A stretch of 64,000 nt of DNA from JANLSE01 sp038214135 (lineage in GTDB: Bacteria; Chloroflexota; Chloroflexia; Chloroflexales; Roseiflexaceae). The stretch is from positions 3,301 through 67,300 of the forward strand of contig JBBQSD010000016.1 of assembly GCA_038214135.1 (NCBI GenBank), read 5' to 3'. The stretch's first letter is position 1, and each line of letters begins with the position of its first letter. The translations under genes were made by a program, and so were the position numbers. The notes beneath the pieces are model-generated. The model saw only the letters and a list, made by a program, of their open reading frames with translations. It ran no database searches and was not told the DNA's origin. Shown here piece by piece: positions 17,696-26,915 of this stretch.

Positions 17696-19285
17696 AGAAA
17701 GAACGATCTCGCGCACACGATCCTGATCGCGCAGCAGCGGCAGTTCTAGCCCATCCCAGAGCGCCTGCCAGCTTGCCTCAATGATATTTTCCGAACAGCC
17801 AACTGTGCTCCAGCGCTCTTCACCACGGGCCGATTCGATCAACACACGCGGCTTGGCGGCTGTTCCAAGATGTTCATCCACAATCCGCACTTTATAATCA
17901 ACCAGCGAAACATCGGCCAGCGCCGGATAGTGGGGCAGCAATGCCTTGCGAATCGCACGATCAAGCGCATTAACAGGCCCATCGCCCTCGGCAGCGGTGT
18001 GCATGACTTCGCCGCCAACACGGACTTTGACGATTGCCTGCGATTTGAGCGGATTATCGCCACGGGCCTCGATGATCACCGTAAAATCGAGCAATTCAAA
18101 TGGTGCCTGATAATCCGGTGCTGCCCGCCGAACCAACATCTCAAACGAGCCCTCTGCCGCTTCAAACTGAAACCCACGGCTTTCCAGCTCCTTGATATGC
18201 TGCAGAACCACCCGTTCATTTCCAGCCAGATCAAGGCCAAGCGATTCGGCACGCATCTTGATATTGCCACGCCCGGCCAGTTCACTCACAACCACACGCA
18301 ACTCGTTGCCAACCAATTCTGGATCGATATGCTGATAGGATTCTGGCACTTTGGCAACTGCGGCCACATGAATGCCACCCTTATGGGCAAAGGCGCTACG
18401 GCCAACAAATGGAGCTTGTGTATCGGGGTTCAGGTTTGCAATCGCGGCAACGAAGTGGGCAACCTCACTTAATCGGCGCAGTTGTGCGGTCTGAATACAC
18501 TGATAGCCGAGCTTCAGCTGGAGATTTGCAATCAGCGGAATCAGATCCATATTGCCACAACGCTCGCCATAGCCATTGATTGTGCCCTGAACCTGTACAC
18601 AACCGGCGCGTACTGCCGCCAGGGCATTCGCAACCGCCAGCGCCCCATCGTTATGGGTATGAATACCCAGTTGCGTTTTGAGGCCAAGCGCTGCAAAATG
18701 CTCACCGACCAGCGCAACGATCAGCGCAACCTGTTCTGGCAACGAGCCGCCATTCGTATCACAGAATGTGACACAATCGGCACCGGCCTGTGCAGCAGCA
18801 GTGATCGTTTCGAGTGCATATTCGGCATCGAGCTTATAGCCATCGAAGAAGTGTTCGGCATCATAGATCACTTCTTTGCCAAGCGATTTGAAGTAGGCCA
18901 CACTGTCGCTGATCATCATCAGATTCTCGGCCAGCGTCGTTTCGAGCACACGCTCAACATGCAGAACCGACGACTTGCCAACCAGGGTGACAACCGGAGT
19001 CTGTGCTTCGACAAGCGCTCGAATATTTGGATCGTTGGCACAGGTATTAGCGGCATGGCGGGTGCTGCCAAAGGCAGCAATCCGGGCATGCTGGAGATCG
19101 AATTCGCGAATGCGCCGAAAAAATTCGGCATCCTTCGGGTTGGAACCAGGCCAGCCACCTTCAATATAATGGACACCAAGCCGATCCAGCTCGCGGGCAA
19201 TCTTCAGCTTATCGTCGGCGGAGAGCGAGAGCCCCTCACGCTGGGTTCCGTCACGGAGGGTGGTATCGTAGAGAAGGATTTGCAC
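17651..19285 (-). CDS. cimA: (R)-citramalate synthase
   Basis: It condenses pyruvate and acetyl-CoA to citramalate, giving a threonine-independent route to 2-oxobutyrate and isoleucine. The 544-aa protein has the HMGL-like domain (LYDTTLRDGTQREGLSLSADDKL, the TLRDG substrate loop, and GIHTHNDGALAVANAL) and a C-terminal LeuA-type allosteric domain. The first motif GTQREGLSLS and the VHYIEGGWPGSNPKD segment distinguish CimA from LeuA, which is also present. It starts at GTG with AAGGAG seven bases upstream. The C-terminal tail after about residue 528 (ESAGFSLRQREDAP) is encoded by the dispersed repeat, so the natural C-terminus has probably been replaced. Confidence 0.94.
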   Translation of the reverse strand: MQILLYDTTLRDGTQREGLSLSADDKLKIARELDRLGVHYIEGGWPGSNPKDAEFFRRIREFDLQHARIAAFGSTRHAANTCANDPNIRALVEAQTPVVTLVGKSSVLHVERVLETTLAENLMMISDSVAYFKSLGKEVIYDAEHFFDGYKLDAEYALETITAAAQAGADCVTFCDTNGGSLPEQVALIVALVGEHFAALGLKTQLGIHTHNDGALAVANALAAVRAGCVQVQGTINGYGERCGNMDLIPLIANLQLKLGYQCIQTAQLRRLSEVAHFVAAIANLNPDTQAPFVGRSAFAHKGGIHVAAVAKVPESYQHIDPELVGNELRVVVSELAGRGNIKMRAESLGLDLAGNERVVLQHIKELESRGFQFEAAEGSFEMLVRRAAPDYQAPFELLDFTVIIEARGDNPLKSQAIVKVRVGGEVMHTAAEGDGPVNALDRAIRKALLPHYPALADVSLVDYKVRIVDEHLGTAAKPRVLIESARGEERWSTVGCSENIIEASWQALWDGLELPLLRDQDRVREIVLSESAGFSLRQREDAP

Positions 19286-19427
19286 CGAGATACTCCTTAT
19301 TCCTGAATACTATACTCCTCGCGGCTGAGGGTTGGACAGAAGCCTAATTCATCCGCAGATTGCGCAGATTGCGCAGATTGAAAGGGAACATTGATGATCG
19401 GTTGTGCATAAGCACTGTGTTCGTATG

Positions 19428-20273
19428 TCAAGCATTGCCCACTATATCTTTCCAGCGCGGATAGCTACCGAAGATTTTCATCAGGCCAGTCTTTGCGCGC
19501 AGGCGCTCAAGTGCAGCAGCGACATGCGGATCTGTGCGATGGCCATTAATATCCACCAGAAAGATGTAGCTGCCCAGAACCTGCTTCGATGGCCGCGATT
19601 CAAGCTTGGTCATGTTAATATTGGCAACTGCCAGTTCCTGAAGGGCACCAACCAGCGAGCCAGAGCGATCTTCCTCACCAAATCCAAAGCAGAAGCTGGT
19701 TTTATCATCACCGGTTGGCGGGTGATCCAAGCGGCTCAGCGCAATAAAACGGGTGACATTACTCGCCCGATCCTGAATATCGTGGGCCAGAATCGCTGCA
19801 CCAGTCAATTCTGCAGCGCGTTGCGTGCCAATCGCCACCGCAGAACGTTCATCGGCGAGCGCCTCGGCGGGAGCCACCGAATTACTCAGCGAGGCAATCG
19901 TTACCACATTTGGCAGAATCCGCTCAATGAAGCGCCGACACTGGCCCAGCGATTGTGGGTGTCCATACAGGATTTTCACATCACTGAGCCGCGTGCCTGC
20001 TCGGCCCATCAGGAAATGGCGAATTGGCACAACCATCTCGCCATAGATCCGCAGATCCGTCTCGTGGATCAGCAGATCGAGCGTTGTTGTAACGCCACCC
20101 TCAAGGACATTTTCGACGGGCAGCATACCAGCATCGGCTGCGCCTGTCTCAACAGCAGTGACAACCGCCGGCATACTGTTCATTGGCAGATGAGCAGCGC
20201 CCGGATCGTAGCCAAGTGCTGCGGCTTCGCTATAGCTGCCTGGTGGGCCAAGGTAAGCAATGGTTATTGTCAT
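19428..20273 (-). CDS. pheA: prephenate dehydratase
   Basis: It converts prephenate to phenylpyruvate in phenylalanine synthesis. The 281-aa monofunctional form has the catalytic domain (IAYLGPPGSYSEAA, PVENVLEGGVTTTLDLL, and VTRFIALSR with the TRF motif) and a C-terminal ACT domain with ESRPSKQVLGSYIFLVDI for Phe binding and feedback. No chorismate mutase domain is fused; aroH at 30989 supplies that step. Its place inside a branched-chain cluster is unusual and puts it under the same attenuator. No clear ribosome-binding site precedes the ATG. Confidence 0.95.
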   Translation of the reverse strand: MTITIAYLGPPGSYSEAAALGYDPGAAHLPMNSMPAVVTAVETGAADAGMLPVENVLEGGVTTTLDLLIHETDLRIYGEMVVPIRHFLMGRAGTRLSDVKILYGHPQSLGQCRRFIERILPNVVTIASLSNSVAPAEALADERSAVAIGTQRAAELTGAAILAHDIQDRASNVTRFIALSRLDHPPTGDDKTSFCFGFGEEDRSGSLVGALQELAVANINMTKLESRPSKQVLGSYIFLVDINGHRTDPHVAAALERLRAKTGLMKIFGSYPRWKDIVGNA

Positions 20274-20391
20274 ATGTTTATAGAACCAAGTATTCAGGAG
20301 TCAGGAGTCAGAATTCAGAATGGGTCACACTACCAGCTTCTTGCGTGCAATCGACGGAACCCTTCTCCTGACTCCTGACTCCTGACTCATC

Positions 20392-22053
20392 CTACGCCGG
20401 TTCCTCAACAATACTATTGCCAAACGCATCAACGGCATAGGCGCTTGAGCCGGCATCATAGCCAGCGGCATACGCAGCCCGCTCGGCCTTAATCCGCGCT
20501 TCGCGAGCGGCCAAGAGCTTATTCATCGCGCCCAGATAGGCTTCCGCAGCAGCAACAATTGTATCGGTGTTGACACTATAGCCGCTATACACCGGTGGCC
20601 CACGTCGGCCAGCCTGCTCCGCAGCACCCTGCTCACTGATCCGCACCGTCACTTCGGCAACAGCATCAATGCCTTCCGTGATTGCGTTAATCGCAAATTC
20701 GGTGAGTTCTGCCGGGCGCTTAATCACCTTGTTCATGGCCTGATAGACGGCATCGACCGGGCCAGTTCCGTGAGCAGCCTCGGTGAATACTTGCCCATCC
20801 GGGCCGCGCAATCGCACCGTTGCAACCGGGGTAACGCCAGTTCCACATGTGACCTGGACATGTTCGATTGCGAAAATCTCGGGCACATGCTGGGTTTCAC
20901 CAGCAATCAGCGCCTCGATATCACGGTCATCGACCATCTTCTTGCGATCACACAGTTCCTTAAAGCGGGTGAACACTGTCTGGAATTCCTGATCGGTCAA
21001 CTGGTAGCCAAGCTTTTCGACATGTTTGCGGAAGGCATGGCGACCACTATGCTTACCCAGAACCAGTTCGTTTCCATCGAGGCCAACCGATTGTGCATCC
21101 ATGATCTCGTAGGTCATACGGTTCTTGAGCACGCCATCCTGATGGATGCCCGATTCGTGGGCGAAGGCATTCGCACCAACAATCGCCTTATTCGGTGGTA
21201 CCGGCACGCCAATGAACGAACTGACCAAGCGGCTTGAACGGGCCAATTCCTGTGAATGCACCTTGCTATCGACACCATAGAACTGATGGCGGGTTTTGAG
21301 CGCCATGACCACTTCTTCAAGTGAGGCATTGCCGGCTCGTTCGCCAATACCATTGATTGTACATTCAATCTGGCGAGCGCCATTATGCACACCGGCCAGC
21401 GAGTTGGCAACTGCCATGCCAAGATCATCATGGCAGTGGGTCGAGATGATCACATTTTCGGCACCAGGGACATTGGCACGGATTCCGGCGATCATGGCAC
21501 CATATTCTTCGGGGGTTGCATAGCCAACTGTATCGGGGATATTCAGCGTTGTTGCACCACACTCAATCGCCACCTTGAGCGTCTGATACAGGAATTCCGT
21601 ATCCGAGCGCGAGGCATCCATTGGCGAGAACTCAATGTCATCGCACAAGCTGCGCGCATAGCTGACCATCTCGCCAATCAGTTCGAGCGCCTCACCACGG
21701 CTTTTGCGGAACTGGTGTTCGAGGTGAATATCGGAGGTGGACATGAATGTATGGATGCGCTTCTTCACCGCCGGCTGAATCGCCGTCCAGGCCTTATCAA
21801 TATCGTCCTTATGGGCACGCGCCAGGGCAGCAATCGTCGGGCCATCGGCAGTACCAACTATGCCAGCGATCTGGTGAACGGCAGCCCAATCGCCAGGGGA
21901 AGCAGCCGGAAATCCCGCCTCAATAATATCGACATTCAGGCGGGCCAACTGGCGGGCAACTTCCAGTTTCTCTTCCAGGGTCATCGTGCAGCCAGGGGCC
22001 TGTTCGCCATCGCGCAGTGTCGTATCGAAGATACGTACGTGATCTTCTGACAT
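20392..22053 (-). CDS. leuA: 2-isopropylmalate synthase
   Basis: This is the first committed enzyme of leucine synthesis (2-oxoisovalerate + acetyl-CoA). The 553-aa protein has FDTTLRDGEQAPGCTM, the metal-binding HCHDDLGMAVANSL, GIGERAGNASLEEVVMAL, and HESGIHQDGVLK, then a C-terminal regulatory domain (residues 390-510) likely used for leucine feedback. GGGAGAG lies five bases before the ATG. About 40 residues after the regulatory domain are Ala-rich and not typical. Confidence 0.97.
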   Translation of the reverse strand: MSEDHVRIFDTTLRDGEQAPGCTMTLEEKLEVARQLARLNVDIIEAGFPAASPGDWAAVHQIAGIVGTADGPTIAALARAHKDDIDKAWTAIQPAVKKRIHTFMSTSDIHLEHQFRKSRGEALELIGEMVSYARSLCDDIEFSPMDASRSDTEFLYQTLKVAIECGATTLNIPDTVGYATPEEYGAMIAGIRANVPGAENVIISTHCHDDLGMAVANSLAGVHNGARQIECTINGIGERAGNASLEEVVMALKTRHQFYGVDSKVHSQELARSSRLVSSFIGVPVPPNKAIVGANAFAHESGIHQDGVLKNRMTYEIMDAQSVGLDGNELVLGKHSGRHAFRKHVEKLGYQLTDQEFQTVFTRFKELCDRKKMVDDRDIEALIAGETQHVPEIFAIEHVQVTCGTGVTPVATVRLRGPDGQVFTEAAHGTGPVDAVYQAMNKVIKRPAELTEFAINAITEGIDAVAEVTVRISEQGAAEQAGRRGPPVYSGYSVNTDTIVAAAEAYLGAMNKLLAAREARIKAERAAYAAGYDAGSSAYAVDAFGNSIVEEPA

Positions 22054-22143
22054 TATTTCTCTCCCTCACCTGTAAGAACTCAGGAGTCAGGAGTCAGAAA
22101 TCAGAATGACAACTGCTGACTTCCGACTCCTGACTCCTGAATA

Positions 22144-23166
22144 CTACGCCCCACCCTGCCCAGGAATAACCTCGCGCGGGTTGACGAATGGCATCATGCG
22201 CCGCAGATCACGACCAACCTGCTCAATTCGGTGATCGACATCGGTTGCGCGGGCCTTGTTGAAGCGCGGGCGCCCGTTATGGTTCTCCTCGATCCAGTCC
22301 TCGGCAAAGGCGCCGCTCTGAATATTGGCCAGCAGTTGCTTCATAGCAGCCCGAGTCTGCTCATTGATGATCTGTGAGCCAGCCACATAATCGCCCCACT
22401 CAGCCGTATCGGAAACCGAGTAGCGCATGTAGTTCAGGCCACCCTGGTAGAACAGATCAACAATCAGCTTCAGCTCGTGCATGCACTCGAAGTAAGCGAC
22501 TTCCGGCTGATACCCTGCGTCAACCAGTGTCTCGAAGCCAGCCTTGACCAACGCCGACACACCGCCACACAGAACCGCCTGCTCGCCAAACAAATCGGTC
22601 TCGGTCTCCTCGGCGAAGGTTGTCTTCAGCACACCAGCCTTGGTGCTACCAATACCCTTGGCATAGGCCAGCGCATCCTCAAATGCATGGCCGCTGGCAT
22701 CCTGATGAATGGCAACCAGTGCTGGCACACCACCACCCTGGGTATAGACCTCGCGAACCCGGTGGCCTGGTGCCTTGGGCGCAACCATGCTGACATCTAC
22801 ACCGGCTGGTGCAACGATCTGGCCATAGCGAATGTTGAACCCATGGGCGAACATCAGCGTCTTGCCTGGCGTTAAATCCGGCGCAATATGATCGCGATAC
22901 AACGCTGCCTGGCCAGTATCGGGCGTGACGATCATAATGATCTGTGATGCCTTGGTCGCATCGGCAACCGAAAGCACCTCAAGGCCATCGGCCTGCGCCT
23001 TAGCCCAGCTTTTCGAGCCTTCGTACAAGCCGACACACACATCGAGGCCGCTATCTTTGAGGTTGCGGGCGTGGGCATGGCCCTGGCTGCCATAGCCAAT
23101 GACCGCAATCTTGCGCCCATTCAGTCGATTAAGATCCGCCTGATTGTCGTAATAAAGCTCTGCCAT
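22144..23166 (-). CDS. ilvC: ketol-acid reductoisomerase
   Basis: It isomerises and reduces acetolactate and acetohydroxybutyrate. The 340-aa class I enzyme has the cofactor motif VIGYGSQGHAHARNLKDSG, GVDVSMVAPKAPGHRVR, and the helical knotted domain with the metal Glu residues (ETDLFGEQAVLCGG, and SDTAEWGD). The upstream open frame to 23241 is excluded because the ATG at 23166 has GAGGAG upstream and MAELYYD is the usual start. Confidence 0.97.
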   Translation of the reverse strand: MAELYYDNQADLNRLNGRKIAVIGYGSQGHAHARNLKDSGLDVCVGLYEGSKSWAKAQADGLEVLSVADATKASQIIMIVTPDTGQAALYRDHIAPDLTPGKTLMFAHGFNIRYGQIVAPAGVDVSMVAPKAPGHRVREVYTQGGGVPALVAIHQDASGHAFEDALAYAKGIGSTKAGVLKTTFAEETETDLFGEQAVLCGGVSALVKAGFETLVDAGYQPEVAYFECMHELKLIVDLFYQGGLNYMRYSVSDTAEWGDYVAGSQIINEQTRAAMKQLLANIQSGAFAEDWIEENHNGRPRFNKARATDVDHRIEQVGRDLRRMMPFVNPREVIPGQGGA

Positions 23167-23390
23167 GATCTCCTCTGATCCATATTTACAAATCAGGAAC
23201 CAGGAGTCCGAATGCTCACTGCGCTCGCTGATAACACACAATTATTCGGGAAGTATTCAGGAGTCAGTATTCAGGAGTCAGAATACTCGCTGATAACGCC
23301 ATAGAGTATTCGGGAGCCACAATAAATGGCGGAACATCTCTTCTGACTTCTGACTTCTGACTTCTGACTTCTGACTTCTGACTTCTCGCC
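23167..23390. repeat. ilvC-ilvN spacer with heptamer arrays
   Basis: This 224-nt spacer inside the cluster contains GGAGTCA runs (about 23259-23281) and, at 23341-23386, six exact tandem copies of TTCTGAC plus a partial copy. A short CACTGCGCTCGCTGATAAC string recurs within it. Confidence 0.8.
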
Positions 23391-23933
23391 CTAATTCATC
23401 GTCGGTACTTGCTCGGGGGCGTGTCCATTGCTCTCCAGCACATCCTCGGCAGCGTGGCCACGGCCCCCACGAACCATTGCGATCCGTCCGGTTCGCATCA
23501 TCTCCTTGATACCAAATGGCTTGATCACATCAATGAAATTCTGCACCTTCGCTGGCGAGCCGGTCATCTCCACCACCATTGTATTTGCGCCAACATCAAC
23601 GATTTTCGCATCGAAGATCTCGGTCAGCGCCACGATTTCGGGCCGCTTGCCGCCAGGAATATGCAATTTCGCCAGTACCATCTCCCGCTCGACCGTCGGG
23701 TCGTTGGTGACATCACTGACTTTCAGGACTTCGATCAGGCGGTAGAGTTGCTTCACAACCTGCTCAACATCCTCCCACTCGATCACAACCGTCAACCGGC
23801 TGACGCCTGGTGTCTCGCTATGGCCAACCGCCATGCTCTCGATATTATAGCCGCGCCGCCGGATCAACCCAATCACGCGGCTGAGCACACCAGCCCGATC
23901 CTGAACCAGCGCCACAATCGTATGTTTCTTCAT
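23391..23933 (-). CDS. ilvN: acetolactate synthase small (regulatory) subunit
   Basis: The 180-aa regulatory subunit has two ACT-like halves. The start MKKHTIVALVQDRAGVLSRVIGLIRRRGYNIESMAVG is diagnostic, with the valine-sensing loop region. The second half (residues 80-160) contains GAKIVDVG-like FDAKIVDVGANTMVVEMTGSPAKVQNFID. It lies 20 nt after ilvB and partners it. Confidence 0.96.
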   Translation of the reverse strand: MKKHTIVALVQDRAGVLSRVIGLIRRRGYNIESMAVGHSETPGVSRLTVVIEWEDVEQVVKQLYRLIEVLKVSDVTNDPTVEREMVLAKLHIPGGKRPEIVALTEIFDAKIVDVGANTMVVEMTGSPAKVQNFIDVIKPFGIKEMMRTGRIAMVRGGRGHAAEDVLESNGHAPEQVPTMN

Positions 23934-23953
23934 GAAAGCACTATCCTTTGTTA

Positions 23954-25687
23954 TTACGCCTCGGATGCATTCACAATCATCTCGCCAATACTCTTGTTCT
24001 GTGGCACCATCGGGAAGACATTCACCTCGCGCTCAACCCGGAAGTCGATCAGCACCGGGCCATCAGTTGCGTAGGCCTCTAGGATTGCTGCCTCAACATC
24101 CTCACTGCGCTCGACGGTAATACCTTTCCAGTGGTATGCTTCGGCCAGCTTGGCAAAATCCGGGCCGGAGAGCGGGGTACCGCTATAGCGCTTGCCCTCA
24201 AACAGCTCCTGCCACTGGCGCACCATACCAAGATAGCCATTGTTGATCACGGCAATCTTGACATTCTTGATCCCTTCCTGGATCATCGTCGCCATTTCCT
24301 GGTTCATCATCTGGAAGCCGCCATCGCCGCAAATCGCCCAGACGGTATCTTCGGGGTGAGCAATTGCCACACCCATGGCCGCAGGAACCGAGAAGCCCAT
24401 TGTGCCAGCGCCACCAGAGGTAATATGCGTTCGTGGGCGGTACCAATCGAGCAACTGAGCGGCCCACATCTGGTGCTGGCCGACATCGGTGACGATTCGG
24501 TATTTGCCACGTGTATTGACTATCTGAGTCAGCGCATTATAGACATCAACAGGTGGGAGTGAAACACCCTCATCGCGTTTTGAGTATTGTTGCTTGGGCT
24601 GGTGCTGGTGCTGCATCTCGCGGATATGTTCGAGCCAATCAGATGCGTTACCATGCAGAATTGCCAATTCTTCGCGATCTGGCAGTTCGTCCATCAGCGC
24701 CTGGAGCACCATGCGTGCATCACCGACGATTGGGATGGCAACCTTCACATTCTTGCCGATTTCGGAGGGATCGATATCGACATGAATGACCTGGGCGTTC
24801 GGCGCAAACGTGCTGGCCTTGCCTGTCACACGGTCATCGAAGCGGCCACCAATATTGAACAGCACATCGCATTCCTGGATGGCGCGGTTAACGTGAACCC
24901 AACCATGCATTCCTGGCATCCCAATACTCAGCTGATGATCCTCGGGGATTGAACCAATCCCGTGCAGTGTCGTGATCACCGGAATATGCAAGCGTTCCGC
25001 AAATGCCCGCAATTCTCCATCCGCACCGGACATGATCACGCCATTACCAGCCATGATCAATGGCTTCTTGGCTGCCAGCAACAGTTTGATCGCCTCACGG
25101 ATCTGTTTGCGATTGCCCTGGTAGTTTGGCTTATAGCCAGGCAGGTTGAGTTTGATATCCCAGTTTGGCACAACCGATGCCATCATCGCATCCTTGGTGA
25201 TGTCGATCAGCACCGGGCCTGGGCGGCCTGTGGTTGCAATATGGATCGCCTCTTTGAAGACATATGGCAGTTCATCGGCCTTCTTGATCAGATAGTTATG
25301 CTTGGTAATCGGCATCGTGATGCCAGTAATATCCGTTTCCTGGAAGGCATCCTTGCCCAGCACATGGCTACCGACCTGGCCGGTGATCGCCAGAATTGGC
25401 GTGCTATCCATCATCGCATCAGCAATCGGGGTCACGAGGTTGGTGGTGCCTGGGCCGCTGGTTCCAATACAAACGCCAATGCGGCCTGTTGCACGCGCAT
25501 AGCCTTCGGCAGCGTGGCCAGCACCCTGCTCGTGGCGGCAGAGCACATGGCGCAATTGATCACGATATTCCCACATTGCATAATAGAACGGCATGATTGC
25601 CCCACCCGGTATGCCGAACATCACGTCCACGCCATCACGGATCAGCGCCTCACACATAATCTGAGCGCCGGTACGCTTCTCTGACAT
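23954..25687 (-). CDS. ilvB: acetolactate synthase large (catalytic) subunit
   Basis: This ThDP- and FAD-dependent enzyme makes acetolactate and 2-aceto-2-hydroxybutyrate. The 577-aa protein has the three TPP-family domains: FGIPGGAIMPFYYAMWEY with the catalytic Glu in RHEQGAGHAAEGYARATG, the central FAD domain with FNIGGRFDDRVTGK, and the ThDP motif GDGGFQMMNQEMATMIQEGIKNVKIAVINN. The start at 25687 (MSEKRTGAQIM) has GAGGAGG upstream; an 11-codon upstream extension is unlikely. It is the first structural gene after the attenuator. Confidence 0.97.
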   Translation of the reverse strand: MSEKRTGAQIMCEALIRDGVDVMFGIPGGAIMPFYYAMWEYRDQLRHVLCRHEQGAGHAAEGYARATGRIGVCIGTSGPGTTNLVTPIADAMMDSTPILAITGQVGSHVLGKDAFQETDITGITMPITKHNYLIKKADELPYVFKEAIHIATTGRPGPVLIDITKDAMMASVVPNWDIKLNLPGYKPNYQGNRKQIREAIKLLLAAKKPLIMAGNGVIMSGADGELRAFAERLHIPVITTLHGIGSIPEDHQLSIGMPGMHGWVHVNRAIQECDVLFNIGGRFDDRVTGKASTFAPNAQVIHVDIDPSEIGKNVKVAIPIVGDARMVLQALMDELPDREELAILHGNASDWLEHIREMQHQHQPKQQYSKRDEGVSLPPVDVYNALTQIVNTRGKYRIVTDVGQHQMWAAQLLDWYRPRTHITSGGAGTMGFSVPAAMGVAIAHPEDTVWAICGDGGFQMMNQEMATMIQEGIKNVKIAVINNGYLGMVRQWQELFEGKRYSGTPLSGPDFAKLAEAYHWKGITVERSEDVEAAILEAYATDGPVLIDFRVEREVNVFPMVPQNKSIGEMIVNASEA

Positions 25688-25844
25688 CAAAACCTCCTCA
25701 TTACGATTGCTGCGTGCCATTCGTGGGTGTCATCGGTTGCGATTCCCGGCATGTCGGCACAAGCGGGTCTGCCGTAGGCAACATCATCGTCGCCTCGGGT
25801 GGATGACGGCATCGTCGGTGCGGTGAGATACGTACACAAACTGA

Positions 25845-25873
25845 ACGGCCCCTCCCGGTTTGGGAGGGGCCGT
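25845..25873 (-). terminator. attenuator terminator hairpin of the ilv-leu cluster
   Basis: ACGGCCCCTCCC and GGGAGGGGCCGT form a perfect 12-bp stem with a 5-nt loop. On the minus strand it is followed by TTCAGTTTG, a weak U-tract. The 5' arm can instead pair through CCTCCCA (25867-25861) with TGGGAGG (25910-25904), which lies just past the leader stop codon, giving an antiterminator. Confidence 0.8.
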
Positions 25874-25915
25874 GTGTTTCACCATCACTGAACCTACGCT
25901 TTTCCTCCCAGCTAC

Positions 25916-25984
25916 CTATAAGCCCTTGATAATAATCAGGACTACAAGAAGAAGGCTAAGAAGGAGATTTGAGCGCGGTGCCAT
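25916..25984 (-). CDS. ilvL: branched-chain amino acid leader peptide
   Basis: This 22-codon ORF contains NLLLSLLLVVLIII, i.e. seven Leu, two Val and three consecutive Ile codons, and ends GL-stop. It lies between a near-consensus promoter and a strong terminator hairpin, upstream of ilvB. Stalling at Leu/Val/Ile codons would leave TGGGAGG (25910-25904) free to block the terminator, while a ribosome at the stop codon would cover it. The ribosome-binding site is weak (GAAAG about 9 nt upstream). The symbol follows the enterobacterial analogue; homology is not implied. Confidence 0.85.
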   Translation of the reverse strand: MAPRSNLLLSLLLVVLIIIKGL

Positions 25985-26023
25985 CAGCGATATTCTTTCG
26001 TCAAACAATAGAGAGCTATTGGT

Positions 26024-26051
26024 AGTATACCGCGGATGAGGAAATTGTCAA
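26024..26051 (-). promoter_or_regulatory. promoter of the ilv-leu cluster
   Basis: On the minus strand a perfect TTGACA (26051-26046) is followed after 16 nt by TATACT (26029-26024). It begins four bases after the sortase stop codon. The predicted start near 26018 gives a leader of about 330 nt containing the leader peptide and attenuator. Confidence 0.8.
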
Positions 26052-26054
26052 ATA

Positions 26055-26915
26055 CTAACGCGCCGACCAATGGCTCATTGCTGGCCCTTGCTCATTGTTT
26101 TTGAATGGTACTGCTCGCACAATCACACGCTCAGTAAACCTGTCTTTGCCAGTCGGAGGCCAACAGGTAATCATGGTGATCATCTCGCTATCGGTTGGCG
26201 TGATATATTGGGCATTCTCGGCCTGCTTTTCCGGCGATACGCCTTCCTCAGTGACGAGCATCTTATCCGTGACGATATACAGATATTGCTGCCCAGCACT
26301 ATACAGCGTTATTTGATCACCAGGCGAGAGCTTGATCAGATCTTTGAAAACCTTGCCATAACCACCAACGTGCCCGGCCAGCACAATATTGGTGCCATCA
26401 CCAGGGTTGGCTGAACCCAAATGATGACCAACCGCATATTCGGCAACCTGCCAAACTGCATATTGTGTGCCTTTTTGAACCTTGATCTCCCAGCCAACAC
26501 TCACAACCTTTGAGTCGATATCGATCTTAGGGATCACCAGCCGAGTAATGGTTGATTCTTTGGTAGCCGCAACAGGATTAGGCACTGTGCTGGTTACCTG
26601 GCCATCAACTGCTTCCGTATTGTTCAACACAATTGGAACAAATGGCGCTGGTTCAGCTTCAGCACGTTGAGATGGCAACAGTGGAACTGCTTCCTCAATG
26701 GCTGGGATCACTGGTTTCGGAGCGGGAACATCCGTATCGCCACGGGCAGCATAGCGATTATATTCGGCATCTGCATAGATTCCACCAACATACAATAGGA
26801 GTATTGCACCAATAAGCATCAGCAGATTGCTGAATGTCATCAACAGCTTTGCCCGTGTTGTTAGGGGCGGGCGTTCGGTGCGTATGCGCGGTATCGCCTG
26901 GTTCAACCGGATCAT
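26055..26915 (-). CDS. sortase family protein
   Basis: The 286-aa membrane-anchored transpeptidase has a cytoplasmic basic N-terminus and one membrane helix (LLMTFSNLLMLIGAILLLYVGGIY). A Pro/Glu-rich linker follows, then a sortase beta-barrel from about residue 120 with LVIPKIDIDSKVV, the catalytic His in VLAGHVGG, Cys in MITMITCWPP and Arg in FTERVIVRA. It probably belongs to the class D/E-like group. No protein with an LPXTG-type sorting tail was recognised in the window, so the substrate is unknown. Confidence 0.9.
   Translation of the reverse strand: MIRLNQAIPRIRTERPPLTTRAKLLMTFSNLLMLIGAILLLYVGGIYADAEYNRYAARGDTDVPAPKPVIPAIEEAVPLLPSQRAEAEPAPFVPIVLNNTEAVDGQVTSTVPNPVAATKESTITRLVIPKIDIDSKVVSVGWEIKVQKGTQYAVWQVAEYAVGHHLGSANPGDGTNIVLAGHVGGYGKVFKDLIKLSPGDQITLYSAGQQYLYIVTDKMLVTEEGVSPEKQAENAQYITPTDSEMITMITCWPPTGKDRFTERVIVRAVPFKNNEQGPAMSHWSAR

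Noticed and set aside
25701..25787. 28-codon minus-strand ORF in the ilvB leader, with GAGG five bases before its ATG
   Set aside because: It has no enrichment for Leu/Val/Ile codons and lies after the terminator. It ends at the ilvB ribosome-binding site and may only be chance, so it was not called as a gene.
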